Shown here: in pieces, positions 22,233 to 31,408 of the stretch | Numbering within the stretch: position 1 is the stretch's first letter | Layout of the letters: every line of letters starts with the position of its first letter | Source: Mesorhizobium loti R88b | GTDB taxonomy: Bacteria > Pseudomonadota > Alphaproteobacteria > Rhizobiales > Rhizobiaceae | DNA length: 64,000 nt | Reading direction: 5' to 3' | NCBI RefSeq assembly: GCF_013170845.1 | Contig: NZ_CP033367.1 | Coordinates: 3,907,001 to 3,971,000 of the forward strand | The notes under the pieces: model-generated | Told to the model about the DNA's origin: nothing | What the model saw: the letters and a program-made list of their open reading frames with translations, nothing else | Databases searched by the model: none | Program-made: the position numbers and the translations under genes

Positions 22233-23552
22233 AAGCTGCTCGTTGCCGGTCCCGGTGATCAGGATCTGCTCCTCGATCTTGACGCCCTCGCGCCCACCAA
22301 GCCTGCCGATATAGCTTTCCACGCACAACACCATGCCTGGTTCGAGCACGCCGTCCGGCGTGTCTGACGTCCAGTCGCTGGCATGCGGCAGTGTAGGATA
22401 TTCGTCGGCCAGGCCAACACCGTGATAGAGCACGCCGTAGCGCGTCGGGAAGCAGTCGCCCGGCGGCACGACCGAACGTTCGACAAGGTCGCGGAACGAG
22501 ATGCCTGGCTGCATTAATTCAGTGTTGTGCATGATCTGGTCGGCGGCGATGCGGAACAGGTCGCGCTGCTCGTTGGTCGGCTTTGTATCGCCACACAGCC
22601 AGGTGCGCGACAGGTCGGCGCAGAAGCCATAGGGGCCGATCAGGTCGGTATCGAAGGCAACGAGGTCGCCTGCCTCGATGATGCGTGACGAGCATTCCTG
22701 GAACCACGGATTGGTGCGCGGGCCTGACGCCAGCAGCCGCGTCTCGATCCATTCGCCGCCGCGCGCAATGTTGCCGCGATGCAGTTCGGCCCACAATTCG
22801 TTCTCGGAGATGCCGGGCCTCAGCGCCTGTTCCATCTCGCCCATTGCCGCCTCGCAAGCGACGATCGCCCGGCGCATGGCGAGGATTTCATCAGGCGATT
22901 TGATCAGCCGTGCATTCTCCATCACCGCTTCGCCATTGCCGATCGAAATGCCGAGGCGGGCGAGTTCCTCGACACCTTCCGGATTGAGGTGATCGACCGC
23001 GATGCGGTTGTTGCCGCCGCCATGTTCCCGCACCAGATCGGCAATACCGGCGGCCCAGCGGCGGACCTTCTGCTCGGTCAGCTCACCGCCATAGAGATAC
23101 ATCCAAGATACCGCTGGCCGTACCTCGTCGACGACGCCGGAATGGTCGGACAGATGCTCGCAGGAAAAATAGTCGAACAGCACCACCGGCCCCTCGGTGG
23201 CGACGAAACAATGACGCGTCGGATTGTGCGCGACCCACAGCTGCATGTTGGTGCTGTCGGTGGCGTAGCGGATGTTGACGGGGTCATAGAGCAGGGCGCC
23301 GGCATAGCCGCGCCGCTTCAGTTCGGCGCGGATCCGCTGCAGCCGGTATTTGCGCATCGCCGGCAGATCGGGCGCGGCAATGCCTGCCGCCGCCCATTCC
23401 GCTTCAGCCTGGACGCCATAGCCGAGCACATGCTGGTTGAGTGACGCCGCCTTCTGGCGGGAGGCGTCGCGCAAAGCCTCGACCGATCCTGATACAAACG
23501 GCATGATCTTGCGATGGCGACCGAAGCTGCCTTTGGCCCCCGCGGCGTCCAT
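22197..23552 (-). CDS. dddP: DMSP lyase DddP-type metalloenzyme (M24 fold)
   Basis: A 451-residue M24-fold protein whose metal site matches DddP, which splits dimethylsulfoniopropionate into dimethyl sulfide and acrylate. The ligands Asp301, Asp303, Asp313, His377, Glu412 and Glu427 have exactly the spacing I recall for Ruegeria DddP (D295, D297, D307, H371, E406, E421), and the proposed catalytic Asp377 and substrate Tyr366 of that enzyme correspond to Asp383 and Tyr372 here. Ordinary Xaa-Pro peptidases differ in this arrangement. It starts 9 bases after the GcvT-fused dehydrogenase stop, so it is the third gene of that operon. Activity is not proven by sequence alone. Confidence 0.82.
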   Translation of the reverse strand: MDAAGAKGSFGRHRKIMPFVSGSVEALRDASRQKAASLNQHVLGYGVQAEAEWAAAGIAAPDLPAMRKYRLQRIRAELKRRGYAGALLYDPVNIRYATDSTNMQLWVAHNPTRHCFVATEGPVVLFDYFSCEHLSDHSGVVDEVRPAVSWMYLYGGELTEQKVRRWAAGIADLVREHGGGNNRIAVDHLNPEGVEELARLGISIGNGEAVMENARLIKSPDEILAMRRAIVACEAAMGEMEQALRPGISENELWAELHRGNIARGGEWIETRLLASGPRTNPWFQECSSRIIEAGDLVAFDTDLIGPYGFCADLSRTWLCGDTKPTNEQRDLFRIAADQIMHNTELMQPGISFRDLVERSVVPPGDCFPTRYGVLYHGVGLADEYPTLPHASDWTSDTPDGVLEPGMVLCVESYIGRLGGREGVKIEEQILITGTGNEQLSTYPLDARLLG

Positions 23553-23561
23553 CGTCGAAAC

Positions 23562-26144
23562 TCAGGTCCGCATCTTCTCGCCGCTCGGGTCGAAGGGCGC
23601 CTCGACATTGATGCGCGCCGGGCGCCGGTGACCGAGGATCTCAATCTCGAATAGTCCGGCACTCTCGTCTTCGGCAAGGGCCGCCGGCACATAGCCCTGC
23701 GCCATCGACTTCTGGACATAGTGGGCATAACCGCCCGACGTCACCCAGCCAACCACGCGCCAGTCGCCATCGACGATGCCGCGCACGGCAGAAGCGCCTT
23801 CAGCAGCTTTGGAACCACGGATTTCCTTGCCGGATGTATCGAAACGCGGCGCGCCGTAGCCATGCGGCTTTTCCACCGTGCCATAATCCTTGCTGACCTT
23901 GGCCCAAATCGGCTCGTCGCCCATCACGTCGGCATCGGCAGCGTCGACGATGAACGAGACACGGCGCAGTTTCGGTCCTTCCGCCTGTTCCTTGGCGGCG
24001 GCCTCGCGGCCGATAAAATCGTTCTTCTCGAGCTTGATGAAGCGGTCCATCGAACCTTCGAACGGTCCGTAGATCGGCCTGAGCTCGCGGAACCAGGTCG
24101 GGAAGTTCTTTTCCAGGCGCATAGACAGCAAAGCGCGCATGCCGAAATCGACCAGGCCGAATTCCTCGCCGGCATCCTTGATCGCCTTGTACACCAGCCG
24201 CTCATAGGCCGGCGCCATCCAGATCTCGTAGCCGAGATCGCCGGTGTAGGTGATACGGTTAACCATGCACGGCGCGCCGCCGACCGCCATTTCGCGGAAA
24301 TCCATGAAGCGGAAGGCTTTTGTCGAGATGTCGACATCGACGAGCTTCTGCAGGAGGTCACGCGATTTCGGCCCGGCGATCGACAGGCCGACAAGCGTCT
24401 GGTCGAAGCGGTGGATGCGCACCTCTGATCCCCTTGGGCCATCCTTCGGAAGATGCTTTTCGAACCAGCGCATGTGGTATTTCTGCGCGGCCGACGAGCC
24501 CCAGATCATGAAGCGGTCTTCAGCGGCCTTGGCGATGGTAAAGTCGCCGATCAGTTTGCCGAATTCGTTGACCATCGGCGTCAGCACGATGCGGCCGGTC
24601 TTCGGCATGCGGTTGGTCATCTGCCGGTTGAGGAATTCTTCCGCGCCCGGCCCCGATACTTCGTATTTGGCGAAGTTGGCGATCTCGGTGACGCCGACAC
24701 GCTCGCGCGTGGCGCGCACTTCCTCGCCGATCGGGCCGAAATCGTTGGAGCGGTGGAAGGAGACGATGTCCTTGGGCTCTTTGCCCTTTGGCGCGAACCA
24801 CAGCGGGGTTTCCAGACCCCAGCTATCGCCCATGACGGCATTGTTGGCGAGCATCGTGTCGTAGAGCGGCGTCGTCTGCGCCGGGCGTGCCGCCGGCAGC
24901 TCTTCATTGGGGAAGCGGATGGAGAAGCGGCGCGAATAGTTTTCGCGGACCTTGGCGTTGGTGTAGCGCAGGCCGGCCCATTCGCCGAAGCGGGCGACAT
25001 CCATGCCCCAGACGTCGAAACCGGGATCGCCATGCACCATCCAGTTGGACAGAGCGAGACCGACGCCGCCGCCCTGGCTGAAGCCCGCCATGACGGCGCA
25101 GGCGCACCAGAAATTGGTCAGGCCCTGCACCGGGCCGACCAGCGGGTTGCCGTCAAGCGCGAAGGTGAACGGGCCGTTGATGATCTGCTTGATGCCGGCC
25201 TTCTCGATGCCGGGGAAATGCTTGAAGCCGATCTCCAGCGACGGCGCGATGCGGTCGAGATCTGGCGGCAGCAGTTCGTGGCCGAAATCCCAGGGGGTGT
25301 TGACCGGCGACCACGGCTTGCAGGCCTTTTCATAGGTGCCGAGCAGGATGCCGTTGCGCTCCTGGCGGGTGTAAATCTCGCCCTTGAAGTCGAGCACGCC
25401 GATCATCTCGCGACCGGTCGACTTGTTGAATTCCTCGACCTCCGGCATCGGCTCGGTCAGCAGATACATGTGCTCCATGGCCAGCACCGGCAGTTCGACG
25501 CCGACCATGCGGCCGATCTCGCGCGCCCACAGGCCGCCGCAATTGACGACGTGCTCGGCGTGGACCGTGCCCTGTTCGGTGACGACGTTCCAGGTGCCGT
25601 CCGGCTGCTGCGTCAGGTCGACGACGCGGTTGCGCAGCACGATGTCGGCGCCGAGTTTCTTGGCCGCCTTGGAGTAGGCGATGGTGGTGCCGGAGGGATC
25701 GAGATGGCCTTCGACCGGGTCCCACATGGCGCCGACGAAATTGGTCTCGTCCATCAGCGGGAACATCGCCTTGGCTTCGGATGGGGTAATTAGCTCGGTG
25801 TCCATGCCGAGATAGCGGCCCTTGGCGTGGGCCAGCCGCAGAAAGTCCATGCGTTCGGGCGTATCGGCCATCATCACGCCGCCGGTCAGATGCAGCGAGC
25901 AGGACTGGCCGGAGATTTCCTCGATCTCCTTGTAGAGCTGCACCGTATAGGCCTGCAGCTTGGCGACGTTGGGATCGCCGTTGAGTGTGTGGAAGCCGCC
26001 CGCCGCGTGCCAGGACGAGCCGGAGGTCAGTTCCGAGCGCTCGATCAGCATGATGTCGGTCCAGCCGGCCTTGGCCAGATGGTAGAGAACCGAGCAGCCG
26101 ACGACGCCGCCGCCAATGACAACCGCTTTAACGTGGGATTTCAT
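23562..26144 (-). CDS. FAD-dependent oxidoreductase fused to GcvT (sarcosine/dimethylglycine dehydrogenase-like)
   Basis: An 860-residue two-domain enzyme. The N-terminal half is a DAO-type flavoprotein with GGGVVG (residues 11-16) and SSWHAAG, where His46 corresponds to the residue that holds FAD covalently in dimethylglycine and sarcosine dehydrogenases. The C-terminal half is a GcvT-type folate domain that captures the released formaldehyde as methylene-tetrahydrofolate. It likely oxidises an N-methyl amine produced by the MttB enzyme encoded just upstream (69-base gap). A paralogue lies at 38419-40854. The exact substrate is not resolved. Confidence 0.9.
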   Translation of the reverse strand: MKSHVKAVVIGGGVVGCSVLYHLAKAGWTDIMLIERSELTSGSSWHAAGGFHTLNGDPNVAKLQAYTVQLYKEIEEISGQSCSLHLTGGVMMADTPERMDFLRLAHAKGRYLGMDTELITPSEAKAMFPLMDETNFVGAMWDPVEGHLDPSGTTIAYSKAAKKLGADIVLRNRVVDLTQQPDGTWNVVTEQGTVHAEHVVNCGGLWAREIGRMVGVELPVLAMEHMYLLTEPMPEVEEFNKSTGREMIGVLDFKGEIYTRQERNGILLGTYEKACKPWSPVNTPWDFGHELLPPDLDRIAPSLEIGFKHFPGIEKAGIKQIINGPFTFALDGNPLVGPVQGLTNFWCACAVMAGFSQGGGVGLALSNWMVHGDPGFDVWGMDVARFGEWAGLRYTNAKVRENYSRRFSIRFPNEELPAARPAQTTPLYDTMLANNAVMGDSWGLETPLWFAPKGKEPKDIVSFHRSNDFGPIGEEVRATRERVGVTEIANFAKYEVSGPGAEEFLNRQMTNRMPKTGRIVLTPMVNEFGKLIGDFTIAKAAEDRFMIWGSSAAQKYHMRWFEKHLPKDGPRGSEVRIHRFDQTLVGLSIAGPKSRDLLQKLVDVDISTKAFRFMDFREMAVGGAPCMVNRITYTGDLGYEIWMAPAYERLVYKAIKDAGEEFGLVDFGMRALLSMRLEKNFPTWFRELRPIYGPFEGSMDRFIKLEKNDFIGREAAAKEQAEGPKLRRVSFIVDAADADVMGDEPIWAKVSKDYGTVEKPHGYGAPRFDTSGKEIRGSKAAEGASAVRGIVDGDWRVVGWVTSGGYAHYVQKSMAQGYVPAALAEDESAGLFEIEILGHRRPARINVEAPFDPSGEKMRT

Positions 26145-26213
26145 GAAGATAGGTCCGTTTTTGCGTAACTGAATCAGGTTTTGGTGAGCGGGCGTGGCGA
26201 CGGGGCTTGCCGC

Positions 26214-27791
26214 TCAGAAATCGGTCGGCGCGCCGCCTTCGGACGTGCGCTTTTCGACGAAGGCGTTGAGCTCTTCGCGGATTGCCGGGTCCATGTAGGG
26301 TTCTTCGTAGGACGCCAGCCGTTCCTTCCACACCCGGTTGGCCTTTTCCATCGCCGTCGGCGAGCCGGCTTCCGCCCAGGTCTCGAAATTGCGCCAGTCG
26401 GACAGGATCGGTGAATAGAAGGCGTTCTTGTAGCGGTCCTGAGTGTGCTGGGTGCCGAAGAAATGGCCGCCGGGGCCGACTGACTGGATGGCGTCGAAGC
26501 CGAGCGCCTCGTCGGACATGTCTAGTGGGGTGAGGAATTCGGCCACCATCTGCAGCAGGTCGATGTCGAGAATGGTCTTCTCATAGGAGCAGCGCAGGCC
26601 CCCCTCGAGCCAGCCGGCGGCATGCATCATAAGATTGCCGCCGCCCTGGATGGCGCCCCACAGCGAGAAGACGCTTTCGTAAGCTGCCTGCGCGTCGACC
26701 GTGTTGGCTGCACAGGTGTTGGAGGTGCGGTAGGGGATCTTGTAGCGGCGGGCGAGCTGGCCGCCGACGAGCTGCGCTTTCATGTATTCCGGCGTGCCGA
26801 AGGCCGGCGATCCGGACTTCATGTCGACATTGGAGGTGAAGCCGCCATAACCGACCGGCGCGCCCTTGCGCACCATCTGGGCAAAGGCGATGCCGGACAA
26901 TGCCTCGGCATTCTGCTGCACCAGCGCGCCTGCGATGGTCACCGGCGCCATGGCGCCCGACAAAGTGAACGGGGTGACGATGACGACCTGACCCTTGCTC
27001 GACATCTGGATGATGCCTTCCATCATCGGCACGTCGAGCTTGAGCGGCGAATTGGTGTTGATGATGGTGAAGACGGACGGCTCTTCCAGCAACTGCTCGT
27101 GGCTGATGCCGCGCGCGATGCGGGTGATCTCGATGCCGTCGACATTGCGCTCCTTGCCCAGCGAATAGATGTGGAACACCTTGTCGGTCAGCGTGGCGAG
27201 GTCGCGGACGCATTCGAGGTGGCGGACCGACGGATGGATATCGGTCGGCTCGACCGGGTAGCCGCCGGTGCAGTTCAGAATGTTGTGCATCTGCGCCAGA
27301 CGCAGGAAGTTGCGGTAGTCGGCCTGGTTGCCCGGCCGGCGGCCGCGATCGATGTCGGAGCAATTGGGCGCGGAGGCCATCATCGAGATGATCAGATTGT
27401 CGCCGCCGAAGCGCACATTGTGCGCGGGATTGCGGGAATGGATGGTGAATTCGGACGGGCAGTTCGAAACCAGGTCGAGGATCATGTCGCTGTCGAAGCG
27501 CACCCGCTCCGAGCCTTCGCGAACATCGGCGCCATGCGCCTTCATGATGCGGCGGGCTTCGTCGTGCAGAACGTCGACGCCGATTTCCCGGAGCACGCGC
27601 AAGGAGGCGAGGTGGATCGATTCGAGCTCGTCATCGGAGACCAGCTTGGTCGGCGTGAGCGGATTTCTCAGCTGGCGGTAAGCCGGCTGCTCGAACGCGG
27701 CCGAGCCTCCGGCACGCTTTCCGGCGCGGCCGCCACGGCGGGCACGGTCAGGTGCCTGGGCCGGTTCTAGGGGTTGTAGGGCGGCGGTCAT
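26214..27791 (-). CDS. Second trimethylamine methyltransferase (MttB) family protein
   Basis: A 525-residue MttB-superfamily protein from ATG 27791, chosen because GAGGA lies about six bases before it and the longer frame has no family-like sequence. Like its paralogue at 6076 it has an Arg/Gly/Ala-rich N-terminal extension and no amber codon, so it is a pyrrolysine-free form. Shared segments include PAFGTPEYMKAQLVGGQLARR and MHAAGWLEGGLRCSYEK. It heads an operon with a GcvT-fused dehydrogenase and the DddP-type gene. No corrinoid protein gene is next to it, so it may use the one at 5088. The substrate is unknown. Confidence 0.9.
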   Translation of the reverse strand: MTAALQPLEPAQAPDRARRGGRAGKRAGGSAAFEQPAYRQLRNPLTPTKLVSDDELESIHLASLRVLREIGVDVLHDEARRIMKAHGADVREGSERVRFDSDMILDLVSNCPSEFTIHSRNPAHNVRFGGDNLIISMMASAPNCSDIDRGRRPGNQADYRNFLRLAQMHNILNCTGGYPVEPTDIHPSVRHLECVRDLATLTDKVFHIYSLGKERNVDGIEITRIARGISHEQLLEEPSVFTIINTNSPLKLDVPMMEGIIQMSSKGQVVIVTPFTLSGAMAPVTIAGALVQQNAEALSGIAFAQMVRKGAPVGYGGFTSNVDMKSGSPAFGTPEYMKAQLVGGQLARRYKIPYRTSNTCAANTVDAQAAYESVFSLWGAIQGGGNLMMHAAGWLEGGLRCSYEKTILDIDLLQMVAEFLTPLDMSDEALGFDAIQSVGPGGHFFGTQHTQDRYKNAFYSPILSDWRNFETWAEAGSPTAMEKANRVWKERLASYEEPYMDPAIREELNAFVEKRTSEGGAPTDF

Positions 27792-28051
27792 GATGGTCCT
27801 CGTAGGATGCGATAGCGGCCGGCATAATGGACCGGCGGCCCGCCGGCCATTGCGGAGGCGGCGACCACTAGGGCGAGGGAAGCGACATGCCGGAACGGCA
27901 GTTGCGTCGCCGCGACATTCGTCCTGGCCGCACCGGTGCACCGGCAGGGCCTGAGTGCAGCCGATCGGTTGGATGCCAATTTGAAGTGCGTTACAGTACT
28001 GTCTTTTACTTCTGACATACTTGCACGTTGAACTTTTCTGGAGGGACAGCC
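27792..28051. other. Divergent intergenic region between mttB2 and the PLD-like gene
   Basis: These 260 bases must carry promoters for both directions. A perfect 10-bp palindrome, ACAGTACTGT, lies at 27993-28002. No other clear element was seen. Confidence 0.5.
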
Positions 28052-29985
28052 ATGCCTGATGTCGTCAAAGTGCGTGCCGCGACAAACAACGAAGTCGCCT
28101 TCCTTGCCTGGGATATTGACGGGATGATCCCTGACTGCCTCGGCTTCGAGATCGTTCGCCTCTATCCCGCGACAGGCGAGGAACGCTGCCTGGCGTCCTG
28201 GGTGCCTTTCAAGGGGCAGCGCAATCCGCGATGGATTCCGCAGGACACCGGCGTGTGGCCGGTGCAGAAGACATTCTGGCGCGATCTCACCGTGCGGCGC
28301 CGGCGCGACAGCATCGACGTCAGGCCGGACGGCGAGATGATCGCCTACCGGGTGCGTCCGGTCGGCGACATGAAACCGGGCCTCGATCCCGTGCCGGTAC
28401 GCCCCGATAGGTCGTCGACGACAAGCCCGCCTATACCGGACCGGCGCGGCCGCTCGGCTATCTCGGCCAGGGTGCCGTCAGCCCGCCGATCTTCCTGGGA
28501 CAGATGTTCGGCAAGGCGCGTGTCGCCTTCACCAATGGCGTGCTGTCGACACAATGGATGTCGCACGCGTTGCAGAAGGCCGGCATCAAGGTCGGGCAGC
28601 GCGAGAAGATCGCTGCGATCCTGCAGGACCCGACCAGCAAGATACGCGCCTATCTGCATGGCGATGTGCCCGATGTGCTGACCAGTCTCCTGAAACGCGC
28701 CAAGGCCGAGGGCGGCACGGTCAGGCTTGCCCTCTATGAGCTTGGTGATGACGAATTGTGCGACGCTATCATCGCCGCGAAGGATGTCGTCGAGGTCATC
28801 CTTTCCAATTCTGGCAAGGGCAAGCTTGCAGACGCGGCCGAAGACGACAAGACCGAGGTTTGGGATGCCGGCAACTTTCGCTACAGGCAGCGCCTGCGCG
28901 ATGCGGGCGTGGTGGTGACGGACCGGCTGTTCAACAACAACCATATCGGCCACAACAAATTCGCTGTCTACCGCGACGCCCAGGGCAAGCCGCTGGCGGT
29001 GATGACCGGCAGCACCAACTGGACCTCGACGGGCATTTGCGGACAGTCCAACAATGCCTTTGTCCGTGACGATCCCGCGATGGCCGAGGTCTTCAATGAC
29101 TATTGGCAGCGCATGAAGGCGGACGTGTTTCCGCCACCAGCCAGCGAAACCGCTGCCGGGCACGTCGCACAGACGCAAGGTGTGCCGTTCCGCAGGGACA
29201 ACCATTTGCCCAATCCGCTGAACGGCGCGACCTCGGCGCTGGACGGCATGACGGTCTGGTTCTCCCCGAACGACCCGAAGCGCAGCAAGAAGGATATTTC
29301 TGTGCGGCCGGTGGACCTCGAGGATGTCTTCGCGCGCATCAAGGCGGCCAAGCGCGCCGTTCTGTTCCTCGTGTTCAACCCTTCATTGCTCGGCGACAAC
29401 TCGATCGTCGATCAGGCCGTCGCCGCCGCGAAGGCCGATCCAAATCTGATCGTGCAGGGCGCCATCAGCGACGAGACCGCCATGCCCAACTATGTCGCGC
29501 CGCCCAAGGATCCGGTCACACATAAGTCGATCAAGGGCGGCGGCAAGTCGCCCTTCGTCTATCCGGAAAATGTCTGGGAGGCGCCGAACGTCTCCATTGT
29601 GCGGGCGGCGAACCTGACCGGCGCCACCATCGCGCGCGACTTCCAGGCCGAGGTGCTGACCGTCGGCCATGCGATCGTGCACGACAAGATCGTCATCATC
29701 GATCCGATGGAGGACAACGCCACCGTCATCACCGGAAGCCACAATCTCGGTTACAAGGCGTCCTACGAAAACGACGAGAATCTGGTGATCGTGGAAGGCG
29801 ACAAGACGTTTGCCGCAGCCTACGCCGTGCACATGCTCGACGTCTACGACCACTACAAATTCCGCGCCTGGCGCCGGACGATCGGCAAGGGACCATCGGA
29901 CGATGACGGGATTTCCATCGACGACAAGTGGCTGAAGCCCTACGCGGATGGCAAGAAAGGCGCGATTGCCCGGTATTTTCCTTAA
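28052..29985 (+). pseudogene. Phospholipase D-like protein with a one-base frameshift
   Basis: ATG 28052 follows a good GGAGG ribosome binding site and opens a domain ending in RPVGDMKPGLDPVPVRPD. The frame then goes wrong at 28409-28412: adding one G to the G-run there gives DRVVDDKPAYTG and joins smoothly to the second frame, which runs to 29985. The downstream part has two phospholipase D-type active-site motifs, HNKFAVYRD...TGSTNWT and HDKIVIIDP...TGSHNLG, the usual HxK pairs of a two-domain PLD fold. The intact protein would have about 645 residues. It is either a recent pseudogene or a sequencing error in a homopolymer. Confidence 0.85.
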
Positions 29986-29992
29986 TGCATGG

Positions 29993-30054
29993 CGCCCAAA
30001 AGTGACCTCGGTTTTGGGGGAACGACATGCTTAAAAACAAAGAGCTTTAAGCGC
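29993..30054. repeat. REP-like element with two hairpins
   Basis: CCCAAAA (29995-30001) pairs with TTTTGGG (30012-30018), and GCTTAAA (30029-30035) pairs with TTTAAGC (30046-30052), separated by the short motif AACGACATGC. I recall near-identical two-hairpin sequences between genes in many Rhizobiales genomes. The hairpins are certain; the repeat status is from memory. Confidence 0.65.
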
Positions 30055-30087
30055 AGCCGGGCACTCGCGCCAAACCGTCCTTCGATT

Positions 30088-30119
30088 TCAGACCGCTCGG
30101 TATCAACCGATCGGTCTGA
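30088..30119. promoter_or_regulatory. 32-bp inverted repeat upstream of the MFS pair
   Basis: TCAGACCGCTCGGT pairs with ACCGATCGGTCTGA around ATCA, with 13 of 14 positions matching. It lies about 100 bases before the first MFS start and has the look of a TetR-family operator. No regulator gene is adjacent. Confidence 0.7.
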
Positions 30120-30214
30120 ATTGTTGGTGCAAGCGGATTTCCCCACCAGCCCTTCCATTCCCGCAAACGAGTCAGTAGCTAGTCGGCTTGCTGGCCGCAT
30201 GGCCAGCATCTCAC

Positions 30215-31408
30215 ATGGATGACGGCATGGTGGCGACCGGCTCGAGCGAAGGCGAAGCGGGAACGCAGTGGGCAGCGCTTGCTGGCGTCACCGCCGCCCT
30301 TGCCATGTTCGGCGCCGCGCAAGGGCTGAGCTCGCCGCTGTTCACGCTCCTGATGCAGAAGCAAGGCATGTCGCCCGGATTGATCGGCCTGTCGGCGGCG
30401 ATGATGCCGCTTGGGCTGATCCTGTCGGCATCCTTCGTGCCGGCGGCGGTGCGGCTGGTCGGCGCGCGCAACTTGGCGGTCGGTTGCTCGCTGATCGGCG
30501 CGCTGTGCTTCCTGGGCATTGGCTATTTGCAGAACTGGGTGGCCTGGTATCTCATCCGCCTCATCATCGGCGTCGTCATCAACCCGCTCTATATCCTCGG
30601 CGAGGTCTGGGCGCTGTCACTGGCGCCGCCTTCGCGGCGCGGCCGGGTGATGGGCGTGTTCAACACCCTGATGGGCGCCGGCTACGCCGCCGGTCCCTTC
30701 ACCTTGACCCTGGTCGGCACATCGGGCTGGGCTCCGTTCAGCGTCGGCGTCGGCGGATTCTTGCTTTGCGCGGTCATCCTGCGCCTTGTCTCGTCAAAGC
30801 TCACCGGCTTCGAGGATGACGGCCAGCCCGCCGGCAGCTTTGTCGGTTTTGCCCGGCTGGCGCCGGCGCTGCTGCTGGCCGTTCTGGTCTCGGCCGCCGT
30901 CCAGCAAAGCACCTATGCGCTGGTACCGGTGTTCGGTGCCGGCTATGGCCTGCCGGAAGCGATCCTCGCAGCGCTGGTGATGGCGCTTTCCCTGGGCAAC
31001 ATCCTGCTGCAGATCCCGCTCGGCCTGCTGGCGGAGCGATTCGGTGGCCGCCCCATGATCCTGGCCTGTGCCATGGCGACGACCGTCTGCGCCGTTCTGC
31101 TGCCGTTGCTGATCATGACCCCGCTGATCTGGCTTGTGCTGCTGGTGATGGGCGCGGTCGGCTACGGCGTCTATACGATGGCGCTGGTCGAACTCGGCAG
31201 CCGCTTCAAGGGCACGCTGCTGGTCACCGGCAATGCGGCTTTCGCCTTGTTGTGGGGCGTTGGCGGCATCGTCGGCCCTCCTGGCGCCGGCCTGCTGATG
31301 CAAGGCATTGGTCCACTCGGCCTGCCGATCGTGATCATCGGCCTCGATGCCTTGCTGGTGATCTTCGCGCTGTATCGCTCGTCGGTACGCCGGAGCGCCA
31401 AGGCATGA
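30215..31408 (+). CDS. MFS transporter, first of a tandem pair
   Basis: A 397-residue (from ATG 30215) major facilitator with about 12 membrane segments, resembling the YcaD-type branch. ATG 30227 and TTG 30188 are other possible starts. Segments such as GLIGLSAAMMPLGLILSA and SRRGRVMGVFNTLMGAGYAAGP are typical MFS loop and helix motifs. The second MFS gene starts inside its stop codon (ATGA), and the two proteins align along their length, so this is a tandem duplication translated as a unit. The substrate is unknown. Confidence 0.87.
   Translation: MDDGMVATGSSEGEAGTQWAALAGVTAALAMFGAAQGLSSPLFTLLMQKQGMSPGLIGLSAAMMPLGLILSASFVPAAVRLVGARNLAVGCSLIGALCFLGIGYLQNWVAWYLIRLIIGVVINPLYILGEVWALSLAPPSRRGRVMGVFNTLMGAGYAAGPFTLTLVGTSGWAPFSVGVGGFLLCAVILRLVSSKLTGFEDDGQPAGSFVGFARLAPALLLAVLVSAAVQQSTYALVPVFGAGYGLPEAILAALVMALSLGNILLQIPLGLLAERFGGRPMILACAMATTVCAVLLPLLIMTPLIWLVLLVMGAVGYGVYTMALVELGSRFKGTLLVTGNAAFALLWGVGGIVGPPGAGLLMQGIGPLGLPIVIIGLDALLVIFALYRSSVRRSAKA

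Noticed and set aside
6076..27791. Pyrrolysine in the MttB proteins
   Set aside because: Neither mttB-like frame contains an in-frame TAG, and no pyl genes are present.
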